Source of the DNA: Streptomyces tauricus | GTDB taxonomy: Bacteria; Actinomycetota; Actinomycetes; Streptomycetales; Streptomycetaceae | Reading direction: 5' to 3' | Length of the DNA: 64,000 nucleotides | Assembly: GCF_014650955.1 (NCBI RefSeq) | Contig: NZ_BMVY01000005.1 | Coordinates: 186,001 to 250,000, forward strand | Shown here: piece after piece, positions 8,067 through 17,114 of the stretch | How positions within the stretch are numbered: the stretch's first letter is position 1 | Layout of the letters: every line of letters starts with the position of its first letter | Program-made: the position numbers and the translations under genes | Notes under the pieces: model-generated | What the model saw: only the letters and a program-made list of their open reading frames with translations | Databases searched by the model: none | Told to the model about the DNA's origin: nothing

Positions 8067-9553
8067 ACAAGCCCCTGCGCCGGATCGCGATCTTCTGCGG
8101 GCTCCTCGTGCTCGCCCTGCTCATCCGCGACAACTGGATCCAGTACGTCCAGGCGGACTCCCTCAAGGACGACACGAAGAACCGCCGCGTCGCCATCGCG
8201 CGCTACGCCACACCGCGCGGCGACATCATCGTCGACGGCGAACCGATCACCGGGTCCACCAAGACGAACGGCGACGACTTCAACGACTTCGAGTACAAGC
8301 GCACCTACAAGGACGGCGCGATGTGGGCCCCCGTCACGGGCTACGCCTCGCAGGCCTTCGGCGCCACGCAGCTGGAGAGCATCGAGGACGGCATCCTCAC
8401 CGGCAACGACGACCGGCTCTTCTTCCGCCGCACGCTCGACATGATCACCGGCAAGAAGCAGGAGGGCGGCAACGTCGTCACCACGCTCAGCGCCGCCGCG
8501 CAGAAGGCCGCGTACAAGGGTCTGCTGAAGCAGGGCAAGGGCGCCGTCGCCGCGATCGACCCGGAGACGGGCGCGATCCTGGCGCTTGCCTCCACCCCCT
8601 CGTACGACCCCTCGACGTTCGCCGGGAACTCCACCAAGGTCGACGGCGAGGCCTGGACCAAGCTGCAGAAGAAGAACAACCCCGACGACCCGATGCAGAA
8701 CCGGGCGCTGCGCGAGATCTACCCGCCCGGCTCGACCTTCAAGGTGGTCACGGCCGCGGCGGCACTGGAGCACGGCGTCGTCGACAGCGCCGATGAGAAA
8801 ACCGACTCGCCTCTTCCGTACACCCTGCCGGACACCACCACCGAGCTGAAGAACGAGGGGAACATCCCCTGCAAGAACGCGACGCTGCGCGAGGCGCTGC
8901 GCGTGTCCTGCAACACCGTCTTCGGCAAGCTGGGCGTCGACGTCGGCAAGGAGGACATGCTGGAGACGGCGAAGAAGTTCGGCTTCAACGAGGAGCAGTT
9001 CGTGCCGATCCGCTCCAGCGCCTCCATCTTCCCCGAGAAGATGGACAGGCCGCAGACCGCGCTCAGCTCGATCGGCCAGTTCGAGACCGCCACGACTCCG
9101 CTGCAGATGGCGATGGTCGCCTCGGCGGTCGCCAACGACGGCACGCTCATGAAGCCCTACATGGTCGACAAACTCCAGGCGCCGAGCCTCGACGTCATCG
9201 AGCAGACCGACCCCGAGAAGATGAGCGAGCCGCTCTCCGAGAAGAACGCCCAGATCCTTCAGTCGATCATGGAGACGGTCGTCGAGAAGGGCACCGGTAC
9301 CAACGCCCAGATCAACGAGAGCGGCGTCACCGTCGGCGGCAAGACCGGTACCGCCCAGCGCGGTGTCGACAACAGTGAGAACCCGTACGCCTGGTTCATC
9401 TCGTACGCGAAGCTCGACGACGGCAGCTCTCCGGTCGCCGTCGCCGTGGTGGTCGAGGACGAGAGCGCCAACCGTGACGACATCTCCGGCGGTGGTCTGG
9501 CCGCTCCGATCGCGAGGGACGTGATGAAGGCAGTCATCGACAGCAAGAAGTGA
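8063..9553 (+). CDS. pbpA: PbpA-type class B penicillin-binding protein
   Basis: This 496-residue protein starts at GTG 8063, overlapping the SEDS gene by 4 bp. An N-terminal membrane anchor (about residues 7-22) is followed by a short PBP dimerisation domain and a transpeptidase domain. The three active-site motifs are STFK (about residue 224), SCN (about 282) and KTG (about 427, GGKTGTAQRG). It cross-links peptidoglycan outside the membrane with its SEDS partner. The length fits actinobacterial PbpA rather than the longer PBPs with PASTA or transglycosylase domains. Confidence 0.94.
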   Translation: MNKPLRRIAIFCGLLVLALLIRDNWIQYVQADSLKDDTKNRRVAIARYATPRGDIIVDGEPITGSTKTNGDDFNDFEYKRTYKDGAMWAPVTGYASQAFGATQLESIEDGILTGNDDRLFFRRTLDMITGKKQEGGNVVTTLSAAAQKAAYKGLLKQGKGAVAAIDPETGAILALASTPSYDPSTFAGNSTKVDGEAWTKLQKKNNPDDPMQNRALREIYPPGSTFKVVTAAAALEHGVVDSADEKTDSPLPYTLPDTTTELKNEGNIPCKNATLREALRVSCNTVFGKLGVDVGKEDMLETAKKFGFNEEQFVPIRSSASIFPEKMDRPQTALSSIGQFETATTPLQMAMVASAVANDGTLMKPYMVDKLQAPSLDVIEQTDPEKMSEPLSEKNAQILQSIMETVVEKGTGTNAQINESGVTVGGKTGTAQRGVDNSENPYAWFISYAKLDDGSSPVAVAVVVEDESANRDDISGGGLAAPIARDVMKAVIDSKK

Positions 9554-9722
9554 CCCCGCTCACGTCCCCTTCACATCGGTGCACGTTGCGATACCGGTCC
9601 TGTATCGGGTGACGGTTGTGGCCAGGTCAGTCAAGGCGGTCCGGGTACGGTATGCCCGGACAGCACACCGCCGGACCACACGTGGTGTGGTCGGGACCGT
9701 CGGAAAAGGCTGGTAGGTAGCT

Positions 9723-11720
9723 ATGGAAGAGCCGCGTCGCCTCGGCGGCCGGTACGAGCTGGGCCACGTGCTCGGCCGTGGTGGCATGGCGGAGGTACAC
9801 CTCGCCCATGACACCCGGCTCGGCCGCACGGTAGCGGTGAAGACGCTGCGAGCGGACCTCGCGCGCGACCCGTCGTTCCAGGCCCGGTTCCGCCGGGAGG
9901 CCCAGTCGGCCGCCTCGCTCAACCATCCCGCGATCGTCGCCGTGTACGACACGGGTGAGGACTACATCGAGGGCATCTCCATCCCGTACATCGTGATGGA
10001 GTACGTCGACGGGTCCACGCTGCGCGAGCTGCTGCACTCCGGGCGCAAGCTGCTGCCCGAGCGCACCCTGGAGATGACCATCGGCATCCTCCAGGCCCTC
10101 GAGTACTCGCACCGCGCCGGCATCGTCCACCGCGACATCAAGCCCGCGAACGTCATGCTGACGCGCAACGGCCAGGTCAAGGTCATGGACTTCGGTATCG
10201 CCCGCGCGATGGGCGACTCCGGGATGACGATGACGCAGACCGCGGCGGTCATAGGGACCGCGCAGTACCTCTCGCCCGAGCAGGCGAAGGGCGAGCCGGT
10301 CGACGCCCGCTCCGACCTGTACTCGGCGGGCTGTCTGCTGTACGAGCTCCTGACGGTGCGCCCGCCGTTCATCGGGGACTCCCCGGTGGCGGTCGCGTAC
10401 CAGCACGTGCGCGAGGAGCCGCAGCCGCCGAGCGTCTTCGACCCCGAGATCACCCCCGAGATGGACGCCATCGTCCTGAAGGCGCTGACCAAGGACCCGG
10501 ACTACCGGTACCAGTCCGCCGACGAGATGCGCGTCGACATCGAGGCCTGCCTCGACGGCCAGCCGGTCGCGGCCACCGCCGCCATGGGCTCGGTCGGCTA
10601 CGGCGGCTACCCGGACGACCAGCCGACCACCGCCCTGCGCTCCTCGGACGGCCAGCACACCACGATGCTGCCTCCGCAGAACCCGGACGACGGCGGCTTC
10701 GGCTACGACGACCGGGCCGGCCGGCGCCGCCAGCAGAAGAAGAACAACACCTCGACGATCCTGCTGGTCGTCGCCGGTGTGCTCGTGCTGATCGGCGCGA
10801 TCCTCATCGGCAAGTGGGCGTTCACGGGGGACGGCGGCGGCGGGAACGACACCCTCGACACCCCCAACTTCGTGAACATGACCCTCGCCGACGCCAAACA
10901 GCGGGCGTCCAACGTCGATCTCGAACTCACGATCAACGAGAAGCCGTGCGAGGACACGCCCAAGAACAGCGTGTGCGACCAGTCCCCGGCCGCGAAGACC
11001 GAGGTCAAGAAGGGCGACACGATCACGCTGACCGTGTCGACGGGGGCGCCGAAGGTGGCGGTTCCCAACGTCATCGACGACCCGGTGGACACGGCGACCA
11101 AGAAGCTCGAAGCGGAGAAGTACGAGTTCAAGGTCAAGACGGAGAGCAAGGAGTCCAGCGAGGACCCCGGCACCGTCCTCGATCAGAACCCGTCCGCGGG
11201 TGACGAGGTGCAGAAGGGCTCCACGATCACCCTCACCGTCGCCAAGGAGAAGGAACAGTCCACCGTTCCCGACGTCGGCGGTCAGAGCTGTGACCAGGCC
11301 AAGGCCCAGATGGAGCAGAACGATCTGACGGGTACCTGCACCGAGGTGGAGACCGACGACGACAACCTGGTCGGCAAGGTCATCTCGACCTCGCCGCAGG
11401 CGGGCTCGCCGGCCGACCCGGGGTCCACGGTCACCATCCAGATCGGCAAGAAGAAGCAGGAGGAGGAAGAGCCGCAGAAGTTCGCCATGCCGAAGGTGAC
11501 CCAGATGACCCTCGCGCAGGCCAAGCAGGTCCTCGCGCAGAGCCAGCTCCAGGTCGGCAACATCAACGGGTCGCAGGACGACAACGCGATCGTCCTCGCC
11601 AGCGACCCGGGGCAGGGCAACGAGGTGAAGCCCGGCGACAAGGTCAACCTCGTCACGGTCGACACCGGCGGGAACAACGGCGGCAACGGCGGCGGCTTCC
11701 TGGGAGGCGGCTCGGGCTGA
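9723..11720 (+). CDS. pknB: PknB-type serine/threonine kinase with PASTA domains
   Basis: This 665-residue kinase has its kinase domain at about residues 10-270 with GRGGMAEVHLA (P-loop), VAVK, HRDIKPANV, DFGIARA and the activation-loop end SPEQAKG. A transmembrane helix lies at about 345-365. Four PASTA repeats then run to about residue 655, with VPNV and VPDV repeat starts. PASTA domains bind muropeptides or lipid II, so the protein senses wall status. It ends the operon that also encodes its FHA readers and phosphatase, and a hairpin terminator follows at 11743-11797. Confidence 0.95.
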   Translation: MEEPRRLGGRYELGHVLGRGGMAEVHLAHDTRLGRTVAVKTLRADLARDPSFQARFRREAQSAASLNHPAIVAVYDTGEDYIEGISIPYIVMEYVDGSTLRELLHSGRKLLPERTLEMTIGILQALEYSHRAGIVHRDIKPANVMLTRNGQVKVMDFGIARAMGDSGMTMTQTAAVIGTAQYLSPEQAKGEPVDARSDLYSAGCLLYELLTVRPPFIGDSPVAVAYQHVREEPQPPSVFDPEITPEMDAIVLKALTKDPDYRYQSADEMRVDIEACLDGQPVAATAAMGSVGYGGYPDDQPTTALRSSDGQHTTMLPPQNPDDGGFGYDDRAGRRRQQKKNNTSTILLVVAGVLVLIGAILIGKWAFTGDGGGGNDTLDTPNFVNMTLADAKQRASNVDLELTINEKPCEDTPKNSVCDQSPAAKTEVKKGDTITLTVSTGAPKVAVPNVIDDPVDTATKKLEAEKYEFKVKTESKESSEDPGTVLDQNPSAGDEVQKGSTITLTVAKEKEQSTVPDVGGQSCDQAKAQMEQNDLTGTCTEVETDDDNLVGKVISTSPQAGSPADPGSTVTIQIGKKKQEEEEPQKFAMPKVTQMTLAQAKQVLAQSQLQVGNINGSQDDNAIVLASDPGQGNEVKPGDKVNLVTVDTGGNNGGNGGGFLGGGSG

Positions 11721-11742
11721 CGCCCGTAAGCCCTCCCCGACC

Positions 11743-11797
11743 GTACGACGAAGCCCCGGCCCCCTCCTCAACGGAGGGGACCGGGGCTTCGTCGTAC
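11743..11797. terminator. Bidirectional terminator between pknB and the sortase cluster
   Basis: A long stem has GTACGACGAAGCCCCGG at 11743-11759 pairing with 11781-11797, plus an inner CCCCTCC/GGAGGGG stem. It separates the convergent genes pknB (+) and the class E sortase (-). Confidence 0.85.
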
Positions 11798-11882
11798 AGC
11801 GCTACAGTGCTACAAGCGCTCTGCGGGAACCGTACCGGGGTCGTGCTGAGCCCCACTGGCCGTACTGAGCCGCACGGGATCG

Positions 11883-12623
11883 TCAGCGCAGCTCCGCCGG
11901 GGGCGTCCGGTCGGCGTCCACCTTCTCCACGCGGTCCAGCTCGCCCCAGACCACGTACCGGTAGCGGGACGTGTAGACCGGCGTGCAGGTCGTCAGCGTG
12001 ATGTAGCGGCCCGCCTTGGTCCTGCCCGACTCCTTCGGGACGGGAGCCAGCGCCTTGATGTTGTACTTCGACGTCTCCGGAAGAGTCGCGTAGACCTTGT
12101 AGACGTACCAGTCGTCCTTGGTCTCGAAGACGATCGCGTCGCCCTTCTTGAGCTTGTCGATGTTGTGGAACTTCGCGCCGTGGCCGTCGCGGTGGGCGGC
12201 CAGCGAGAAGTTGCCCTTCTTGTCCTGCGGGAGCGCGGACTTGACGGGGTTCGTGTAGTAGCCGGCGATGCCGTTGTTGAGCAGCTTCGTGGAGGTGCCC
12301 TTCTTGACCAGCACCTCGCCGTTCTTCATCGCCGGGACGTGCAGGAACCCGATGCCGTCCTTGGTGTCCAGACCGACCGGGCCGCGGTCCTCGGCCCAGT
12401 GGTCGCGCACCTTGTCGCCCTGCTTGTCGGCCTCGCGGTCCGCGATCACGTTCGTCCACCACAGGGAGTAGGCGACGAACAGGCCGAGGACCAGGCCGGC
12501 CGTGATGAGGAGTTCGCCCAGGACGCTGACGGCCGTCGCGACCGGGCCGCCGCCGCGCCGCCGCGGCGCGGGCGGGGACGCCGGCGCGTCCGTGTGCTCT
12601 TCGTGGTCGGTCGTCGCTGCCAC
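11883..12623 (-). CDS. Class E sortase (first of three)
   Basis: This 246-residue protein has an N-terminal anchor at about residues 30-55 (VLGELLITAGLVLGLFVAYS). The sortase fold follows, with the catalytic His in LAAHRDGHG and the catalytic Cys in YITLTTCTP; a conserved Arg follows in TSRYRYVVWG. TLTTC is the class E signature. These enzymes attach proteins bearing an LAXTG signal to peptidoglycan. In Streptomyces they anchor long chaplins for aerial growth. Two further sortase genes lie upstream on the same strand, with a tandem repeat between this gene and the next. Confidence 0.92.
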   Translation of the reverse strand: MAATTDHEEHTDAPASPPAPRRRGGGPVATAVSVLGELLITAGLVLGLFVAYSLWWTNVIADREADKQGDKVRDHWAEDRGPVGLDTKDGIGFLHVPAMKNGEVLVKKGTSTKLLNNGIAGYYTNPVKSALPQDKKGNFSLAAHRDGHGAKFHNIDKLKKGDAIVFETKDDWYVYKVYATLPETSKYNIKALAPVPKESGRTKAGRYITLTTCTPVYTSRYRYVVWGELDRVEKVDADRTPPAELR

Positions 12624-12646
12624 TGCGTTGTCCCCGTCTGGTGTCT

Positions 12647-12714
12647 CAGAAGATCGTGTTCAGAAGATCGTGTTCAGAAGATCGTGCTCAGAGGTCGTGC
12701 TCAGAGGTCGCGCT
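12647..12714. repeat. Five tandem copies of a 13-14-bp unit
   Basis: Three copies of CAGAAGATCGTG(T/C)T (12647-12660, 12661-12674, 12675-12688) are followed by two 13-bp variants starting CAGAGGTC (12689-12714). The array fills most of the space between two sortase genes and just touches the stop of the upstream one. Confidence 0.85.
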
Positions 12715-14198
12715 CAGCCGACGAGCTCGTCCGGTTTGCCCTTGTCGCGCGGGCGTTCCTCGACCATCGTGCCCCAGACGATCATCCGGTACTTACTGGT
12801 GAATTCCGGGGTGCAGGTGGTCAGAGTGATGTAGCGGCCCGCCGACTTGAAGGTCGACCCCTTGGGAATCGGGTCCAGGACGGCCGTGTTGCTCGGTGAC
12901 GTCACCGGCAGGATCGAGGCCATCTTGTAGACGAAGTACTTGTTCTGCGTCTCCACGACGATCGCGTCGCCCGGCTTGAGGCGGTTGATGTAGCGGAACG
13001 GTTCGCCGTGGGTGTTGCGGTGACCCGCGAGCCCGAAGTTGCCCTTCTTGGCGTCCGGCATCGCGGTCTTCACGCCTTCCTCGGCGTAGTGCCCCACCAT
13101 GCCGCGGTCCAGGACCCGCTTCTTGTCGATGCCCTCGGCGATCGGTACGACGACGTCGAGCTTCGGGATGTGCAGCAGGGCGAAACCCTGCCCCGGCTCG
13201 AACGAGCCCGGAGCGCCCTTGCCGCTCGCCCAGTCGTCCTGGAGGCTGCTCGCCTCGCTGTCGGCCTGCGCGTGGGCCCGTATGTTCGTCCAGTAGAGCT
13301 GGTAGGTCACGAACAGCAGCATCAGTACACCGGTGGTGATGAACACCTCGCCGATCGCGCGGCTCGCCATCACGGCCGCCCCGGGCTTGCGCGCCTTCGC
13401 CGCGCGCCGGGCCGCCGCACGCGATACGGGCGCCTCGGCCGCGTCGGCCCCCGACTGCTCCTCGTGCAGCCCGCCGGCGTCGGTCCCGCCGTGCCGCCCG
13501 TGGCGTCTGGAGGCCTTGCGCCGGGCCGCACGGCCTCCCGGGGCACCCGAGGGCCCCGGAGCCGCCACTGGGCTCGCAGAGGGCGTCGAGGGCGCCTGAC
13601 GGCTCGCTATGGACTCGATGTCGGCGACGCGCAACGCGACCGTCTCGTCGGCGGGAGGCGAAGCGTCGTACGTCGACGCGGGCGCGTACGGCTGCTCTGC
13701 CGGGAGCGGCTGCGAGACGGGCGTGACCGGGGTGGGCGCGACCGGGACGTGCGTGACCGGGGTGGCGGGCGCGTACGTCTCGCCGTATGGCGGCCGCACC
13801 TCCTGATACCCGGGGTACGCCGTCTGCGCCTGCCCGTAAGACTGCTGGGGCCCGGTGTACGCCGCCGACTGCGGTCCCCCGCCCGCATAGGGCTGCTGCG
13901 GCTGCGGCTGTACGTAAGGCTGCTGGGGGTGGGCTTGGGCTTGGGGCGGCGCGTACGTCGAGGCGTTCTGCCCGATGCTCCAGTCCGGTGCGTACGGCTG
14001 CGGGTCGTACCACCCCTGCTCCGGCGCCGCCGGCTGCCGCCGTCCCGGCAGAGGATCGCTGAGCGGGTCCGCCAGTCCGTCCACCGCGGCCCGCATCGCG
14101 CCGCCGGCGCCCGGCGCCTCGAACGCCGCAGCGCCCCCGTACCCGGCGTCCTCGCCGTACGGGGCGGCACTGTCGCGCTCGGGGCGCAGCGCGGTCAC
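12714..14198 (-). CDS. Class E sortase with long Pro/Gln/Tyr-rich N-terminal region (second of three)
   Basis: The protein is 494 residues from GTG 14198, which overlaps the amidotransferase stop (GTGA). The first half is low complexity (Pro, Gln, Tyr, Ala), cytoplasmic and of unknown role. The membrane anchor is near residue 300 (EVFITTGVLMLLFVTYQLYW). The catalytic domain then carries LAGHRNTHGEPF (His), YITLTTCTP (Cys) and a following Arg in SKYRMIVWG. It is about twice the length of a minimal class E sortase because of the N-terminal extension. It probably shares LAXTG substrates with its neighbours. Confidence 0.92.
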   Translation of the reverse strand: MTALRPERDSAAPYGEDAGYGGAAAFEAPGAGGAMRAAVDGLADPLSDPLPGRRQPAAPEQGWYDPQPYAPDWSIGQNASTYAPPQAQAHPQQPYVQPQPQQPYAGGGPQSAAYTGPQQSYGQAQTAYPGYQEVRPPYGETYAPATPVTHVPVAPTPVTPVSQPLPAEQPYAPASTYDASPPADETVALRVADIESIASRQAPSTPSASPVAAPGPSGAPGGRAARRKASRRHGRHGGTDAGGLHEEQSGADAAEAPVSRAAARRAAKARKPGAAVMASRAIGEVFITTGVLMLLFVTYQLYWTNIRAHAQADSEASSLQDDWASGKGAPGSFEPGQGFALLHIPKLDVVVPIAEGIDKKRVLDRGMVGHYAEEGVKTAMPDAKKGNFGLAGHRNTHGEPFRYINRLKPGDAIVVETQNKYFVYKMASILPVTSPSNTAVLDPIPKGSTFKSAGRYITLTTCTPEFTSKYRMIVWGTMVEERPRDKGKPDELVG

Positions 14199-14833
14199 GC
14201 CGTGACCCTGCCCACCACCGGGGCGAGCCCCACCGACCTGGCCACGGCTCCCTGGTCGCCGCACTCGGCCAGCCAGTTGGCCAGCATCTGGTGGCCGTGC
14301 TCGGTCAGCACGGACTCGGGGTGGAACTGCACTCCCTCGACGGGGAGTTCGCGATGTCTGAGACCCATGATGATCCCGTCGTGGGTACGGGCCGTGACCT
14401 CCAGGTCGGCCGGCACGGTCCCGGGCTCGGCGGCCAACGAGTGGTAGCGCGTGGCGGTGAAGGGCGACGGCAGTCCGGCGAACACACCCCGGCCCTCGTG
14501 CTCGACGAGTGAGGTCTTGCCGTGCAGCAGCTCGGGCGCGCGGTCCACCACCCCGCCGTACGCCACCTGCATCGACTGCATTCCGAGGCAGACCCCGAAG
14601 ACGGGGACCCCGGTCGCGGCGCAGTGCCGCACCATGTCGACGCAGACCCCGGCCTCCTCGGGCGTGCCCGGGCCGGGCGACAGCAGCACGCCGTCGAACC
14701 CGTCCTGCGCGTGGGCCATCGCCACCTCGTCGTTGCGCAGCACCTCGCACTCGGCGCCGAGCTGGTAGAGGTACTGGACCAGGTTGTAGACGAAGCTGTC
14801 GTAGTTGTCGACGACGAGGATCCGCGCGGTCAC
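14195..14833 (-). CDS. Class I glutamine amidotransferase, anthranilate/aminodeoxychorismate synthase component II
   Basis: The 212-residue protein starts at GTG 14833 and is coupled to genes on both sides by 4-bp GTGA overlaps. It opens with RILVVDNYDSFVYNLVQYL, typical of PabA/TrpG. The catalytic Cys is in GVCLGMQSM and the His-Glu pair in VQFHPESVL, with LSPGPGTPEEAG upstream. It supplies ammonia from glutamine to a synthase component I that is not encoded nearby. Folate (pabA) and tryptophan (trpG) roles cannot be separated. Its place inside a sortase cluster is conserved in Streptomyces as far as I recall. Confidence 0.9.
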   Translation of the reverse strand: MTARILVVDNYDSFVYNLVQYLYQLGAECEVLRNDEVAMAHAQDGFDGVLLSPGPGTPEEAGVCVDMVRHCAATGVPVFGVCLGMQSMQVAYGGVVDRAPELLHGKTSLVEHEGRGVFAGLPSPFTATRYHSLAAEPGTVPADLEVTARTHDGIIMGLRHRELPVEGVQFHPESVLTEHGHQMLANWLAECGDQGAVARSVGLAPVVGRVTA

Positions 14834-14991
14834 TGGTTGTCCACCGTCACATCGTTGAAGGGGAGCAGCGGTTCGGCCCACGGGAAGACGTACTGGAAGA
14901 GCACGTAGACCACCGCGAGGACCAGCACGATCGAGAGCAGCGCCTTGATCCACGTGTTCCCCGGCAGAATCCGCCAGATAAAGCCGTACAT
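14830..14991 (-). CDS. Small single-span membrane protein, 53 aa
   Basis: It starts at ATG 14991 after a GGGACGG site and overlaps the amidotransferase start by 4 bp. A short N-terminal MYGFIWRILPGNTW is followed by one hydrophobic span (about residues 15-37) and a short acidic tail. Function is unknown. Coupling to the amidotransferase and sortase genes suggests co-expression. Confidence 0.75.
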   Translation of the reverse strand: MYGFIWRILPGNTWIKALLSIVLVLAVVYVLFQYVFPWAEPLLPFNDVTVDNQ

Positions 14992-15043
14992 GCCGTCCCT
15001 TCCGTCGCACCACGGCACCAGACTCACGCCGTACCCACCCAGA

Positions 15044-15751
15044 CTAACGGCGTAGAGCCCTCGGTTTCCCAGCCTCCACGGGCTGGGTTTCGTCAAGGTG
15101 TGCCCAGACGATCAACCGATGACTGTGGCCCCATTCGGGGTCGCACGTGGTCAGCGTCAGATAACGGCCCTCTCGCGTGTACCCGGACTTCCTCGGGACG
15201 GGGTCGATGACTGCTGTGTCACTCGGCAGCGTCTTGTAGGGCCTGGTGTCGATGCGGTACGTGAACCAGGACGTGCCGTCGGTCAGCACCACCGCGTCCC
15301 CCGGGCGCAGCCGGGGGAAGTCCTTGAACGGGTCCCCGTACGTCCGGCGATGGCCGGCGACGGCGAAATTGCCCCGCTGACCGAGTTGCGCGGTGCTCGC
15401 GTAGTGGCCCAGGCCCTTGGTGAGGGTCTTCGTCCTCGTGCCTTCGAGTACGGGCTTGTTCCACGTGAAACCAAGCCTCGGGATGTACATGACGGCGAAG
15501 GGCCTGCCGTCCTTGTACGCGGCGGGCTTCGCCGGAGCCGTGCCCGGGCTCTCCTTGGTGGACGATCTGCCGGGCCCGGCCGTCGCGGAGTTCCTGGCCC
15601 ACTGTTCCTGCAGCTGTTCGATCTGGTCGTCCATCGCGGTGTCGGCCTTCACGCCCGTCCAGAACAGCACGTAGACCACGAAGAGCACGATCACGGTGCC
15701 GACCGTGATGCACAGCTCGCTGAACGTCCTGACGACCACTCGCACCGACAC
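15044..15751 (-). CDS. Class E sortase (third of three)
   Basis: The 235-residue protein starts at GTG 15751. The anchor is at residues about 8-30 (ELCITVGTVIVLFVVYVLFW). The catalytic motifs are VAGHRRTYGDPF (His), YLTLTTCDPEWGHSHR (Cys, then Arg). It differs from its two neighbours in having TLTTCDP instead of TLTTCTP, so its substrate range may differ. A one-mismatch parS sequence lies inside the coding region at 15458-15471. Confidence 0.92.
   Translation of the reverse strand: MSVRVVVRTFSELCITVGTVIVLFVVYVLFWTGVKADTAMDDQIEQLQEQWARNSATAGPGRSSTKESPGTAPAKPAAYKDGRPFAVMYIPRLGFTWNKPVLEGTRTKTLTKGLGHYASTAQLGQRGNFAVAGHRRTYGDPFKDFPRLRPGDAVVLTDGTSWFTYRIDTRPYKTLPSDTAVIDPVPRKSGYTREGRYLTLTTCDPEWGHSHRLIVWAHLDETQPVEAGKPRALRR
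15458..15471. other. Near-consensus parS site inside the sortase gene
   Basis: GTTCCACGTGAAAC differs by one base from the Streptomyces parS consensus GTTTCACGTGAAAC. ParB-binding arrays near Streptomyces origins include imperfect copies, so this one may be functional; binding is not shown by sequence alone. Confidence 0.5.
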
Positions 15752-15859
15752 AAGGTCCCCCAGCGGCAGCTGTTCCCGTTCTCCACAGCCTTCTACCCCA
15801 ACGGGCCCCGCCGCACGGGGTCCTGGGAACCCGCAGGGACTTTCGGGAGATCGGCTGCG

Positions 15860-16639
15860 CTACTCCACGGGCTTGGCGTAGTGGAGATCCACCGTGCCCG
15901 AGTAGCCGGGCAGGGTGCGCGTCCCGTCCTCCTCGACCTTCCAGCCGAGCCCGTAGACATTGACGTACACCATGTAGTTCTGGATCGCCGGGGACGCCGA
16001 GAGGGACTTCTGGAGCTTCTCCGGGTCGCCGATCGCCTGGATCTTGTACGGGGGCGAGTAGACGCGGCCCTGGAGGATCAGGGTGTTGCCGACGCAGCGG
16101 ACGGCGCTGGTGGAGATCAGCCGCTGGTCCATGACCTTGATCCCCTTGGCCCCGCCCTGCCACAGGGCGTTGACCACGGCTTGCAGGTCCTGCTGGTGGA
16201 TGACCAGGTAGTCGGGCTGCGGCTCGGGGTAGCCGGGGAGTTTGGCCGTCGCGTTCGGGGGCGCGTCGTTGAGCGTGACGGTGAGGGCCTTGCCCTTGAG
16301 TTTCTGGGTGCCCGCGTGCTTCTCCAGGGCGGCGAGCTTGGCCGCCTCCGCCGCGGTACTGCCGTTGTCCCGTTCGGCGAGGGTCTCGACGTCGTCGCGC
16401 AGCGAACCGTTGCTCTCGTCGAGCTGCCCGTTCTTGTGGCTGCGCTCCTGGATGAGGTCGGAGAGCTTCAGCAGCGAGGCGTCCGTACGGATGTTGGTGC
16501 CGTTGGCCGTGTCGAAGCTGGTGAAGAAGATCAGCCCGGCCAGCGCGAAGACGGCCATGGTCAGCAAGCGCACCGGCCGAAATCGCCGGATACGGCCAGG
16601 GCTGGAACCCGACTGGGGAGAGTCGGCAGAATTGCTCAA
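15860..16639 (-). CDS. DUF881 family membrane protein
   Basis: The 259-residue protein has an apparent TTG start at 16639 with purine-rich sequence upstream. A single transmembrane span lies at about residues 25-45. A coiled-coil-like region (LSDLIQERSHKNGQL and onwards) and a globular DUF881 domain (GKALTVTLNDAP; INALWQGGAK-like VVNALWQGGAKGI; GNTLILQGRVYSPPY) follow. DUF881 proteins are common in Gram-positives and in actinobacteria sit beside crgA near dnaA. The extracytoplasmic domain probably acts with the division or sortase machinery. Function is unproven. Confidence 0.88.
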   Translation of the reverse strand: MSNSADSPQSGSSPGRIRRFRPVRLLTMAVFALAGLIFFTSFDTANGTNIRTDASLLKLSDLIQERSHKNGQLDESNGSLRDDVETLAERDNGSTAAEAAKLAALEKHAGTQKLKGKALTVTLNDAPPNATAKLPGYPEPQPDYLVIHQQDLQAVVNALWQGGAKGIKVMDQRLISTSAVRCVGNTLILQGRVYSPPYKIQAIGDPEKLQKSLSASPAIQNYMVYVNVYGLGWKVEEDGTRTLPGYSGTVDLHYAKPVE

Positions 16640-16790
16640 CGTACCCTTATCTCCTTCGGCGCCACGGAAGCACTACGCTAACGGACGCCCGGGGGAGCGC
16701 TAGGACAGGTCCTAGGAGTCCCCTTGTACGCTGCCCCGGCAGCCCACGTTCCCTGCGCGGCCACGCAGCGCATCGACAGGAGAGACCCTC

Positions 16791-17045
16791 GTGCCGAAGT
16801 CACGTATCCGCAAGAAGGCCGACTACACGCCGCCTCCGGCGAAGCAGGCGACCAACATCAAGCTGAACAGCCGTGCCTGGGTCGCCCCGGTCATGCTGGC
16901 CATGTTCCTCATCGGCCTCGCCTGGATCGTCGTGTTCTACGTGACGGACGGCTCGCTGCCGATCGACTCCCTGGGCAACTGGAACATCGTGGTCGGCTTC
17001 GGCTTCATCGCGGCGGGATTCGGCGTCTCCACGCAGTGGAAGTGA
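16791..17045 (+). CDS. crgA: CrgA, septation inhibitor / divisome protein
   Basis: The 84-residue protein starts at GTG 16791 after CAGGAGAG. A basic N-terminus ([15 protein letters not shown]) and two transmembrane helices (about residues 33-52 and 64-80) match the CrgA family in length and layout. CrgA binds FtsZ-ring and PBP proteins and delays septation in Streptomyces aerial hyphae. The gene stands alone between the divergent DUF881 gene and the convergent rhomboid gene, its usual place near oriC. Confidence 0.95.
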   Translation: MPKSRIRKKADYTPPPAKQATNIKLNSRAWVAPVMLAMFLIGLAWIVVFYVTDGSLPIDSLGNWNIVVGFGFIAAGFGVSTQWK

Positions 17046-17114
17046 CTCCCGCCCGCAGTGCCGAGGGCTTGTACGGAGTCCGTACCAGCCCTTGTCCGCA
17101 AGCCCTGGCCCAAG

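Noticed and set aside
9627..11771. A 714-codon open frame opposite pknB
   Set aside because: Shadow of the kinase gene; no binding site and no domain.
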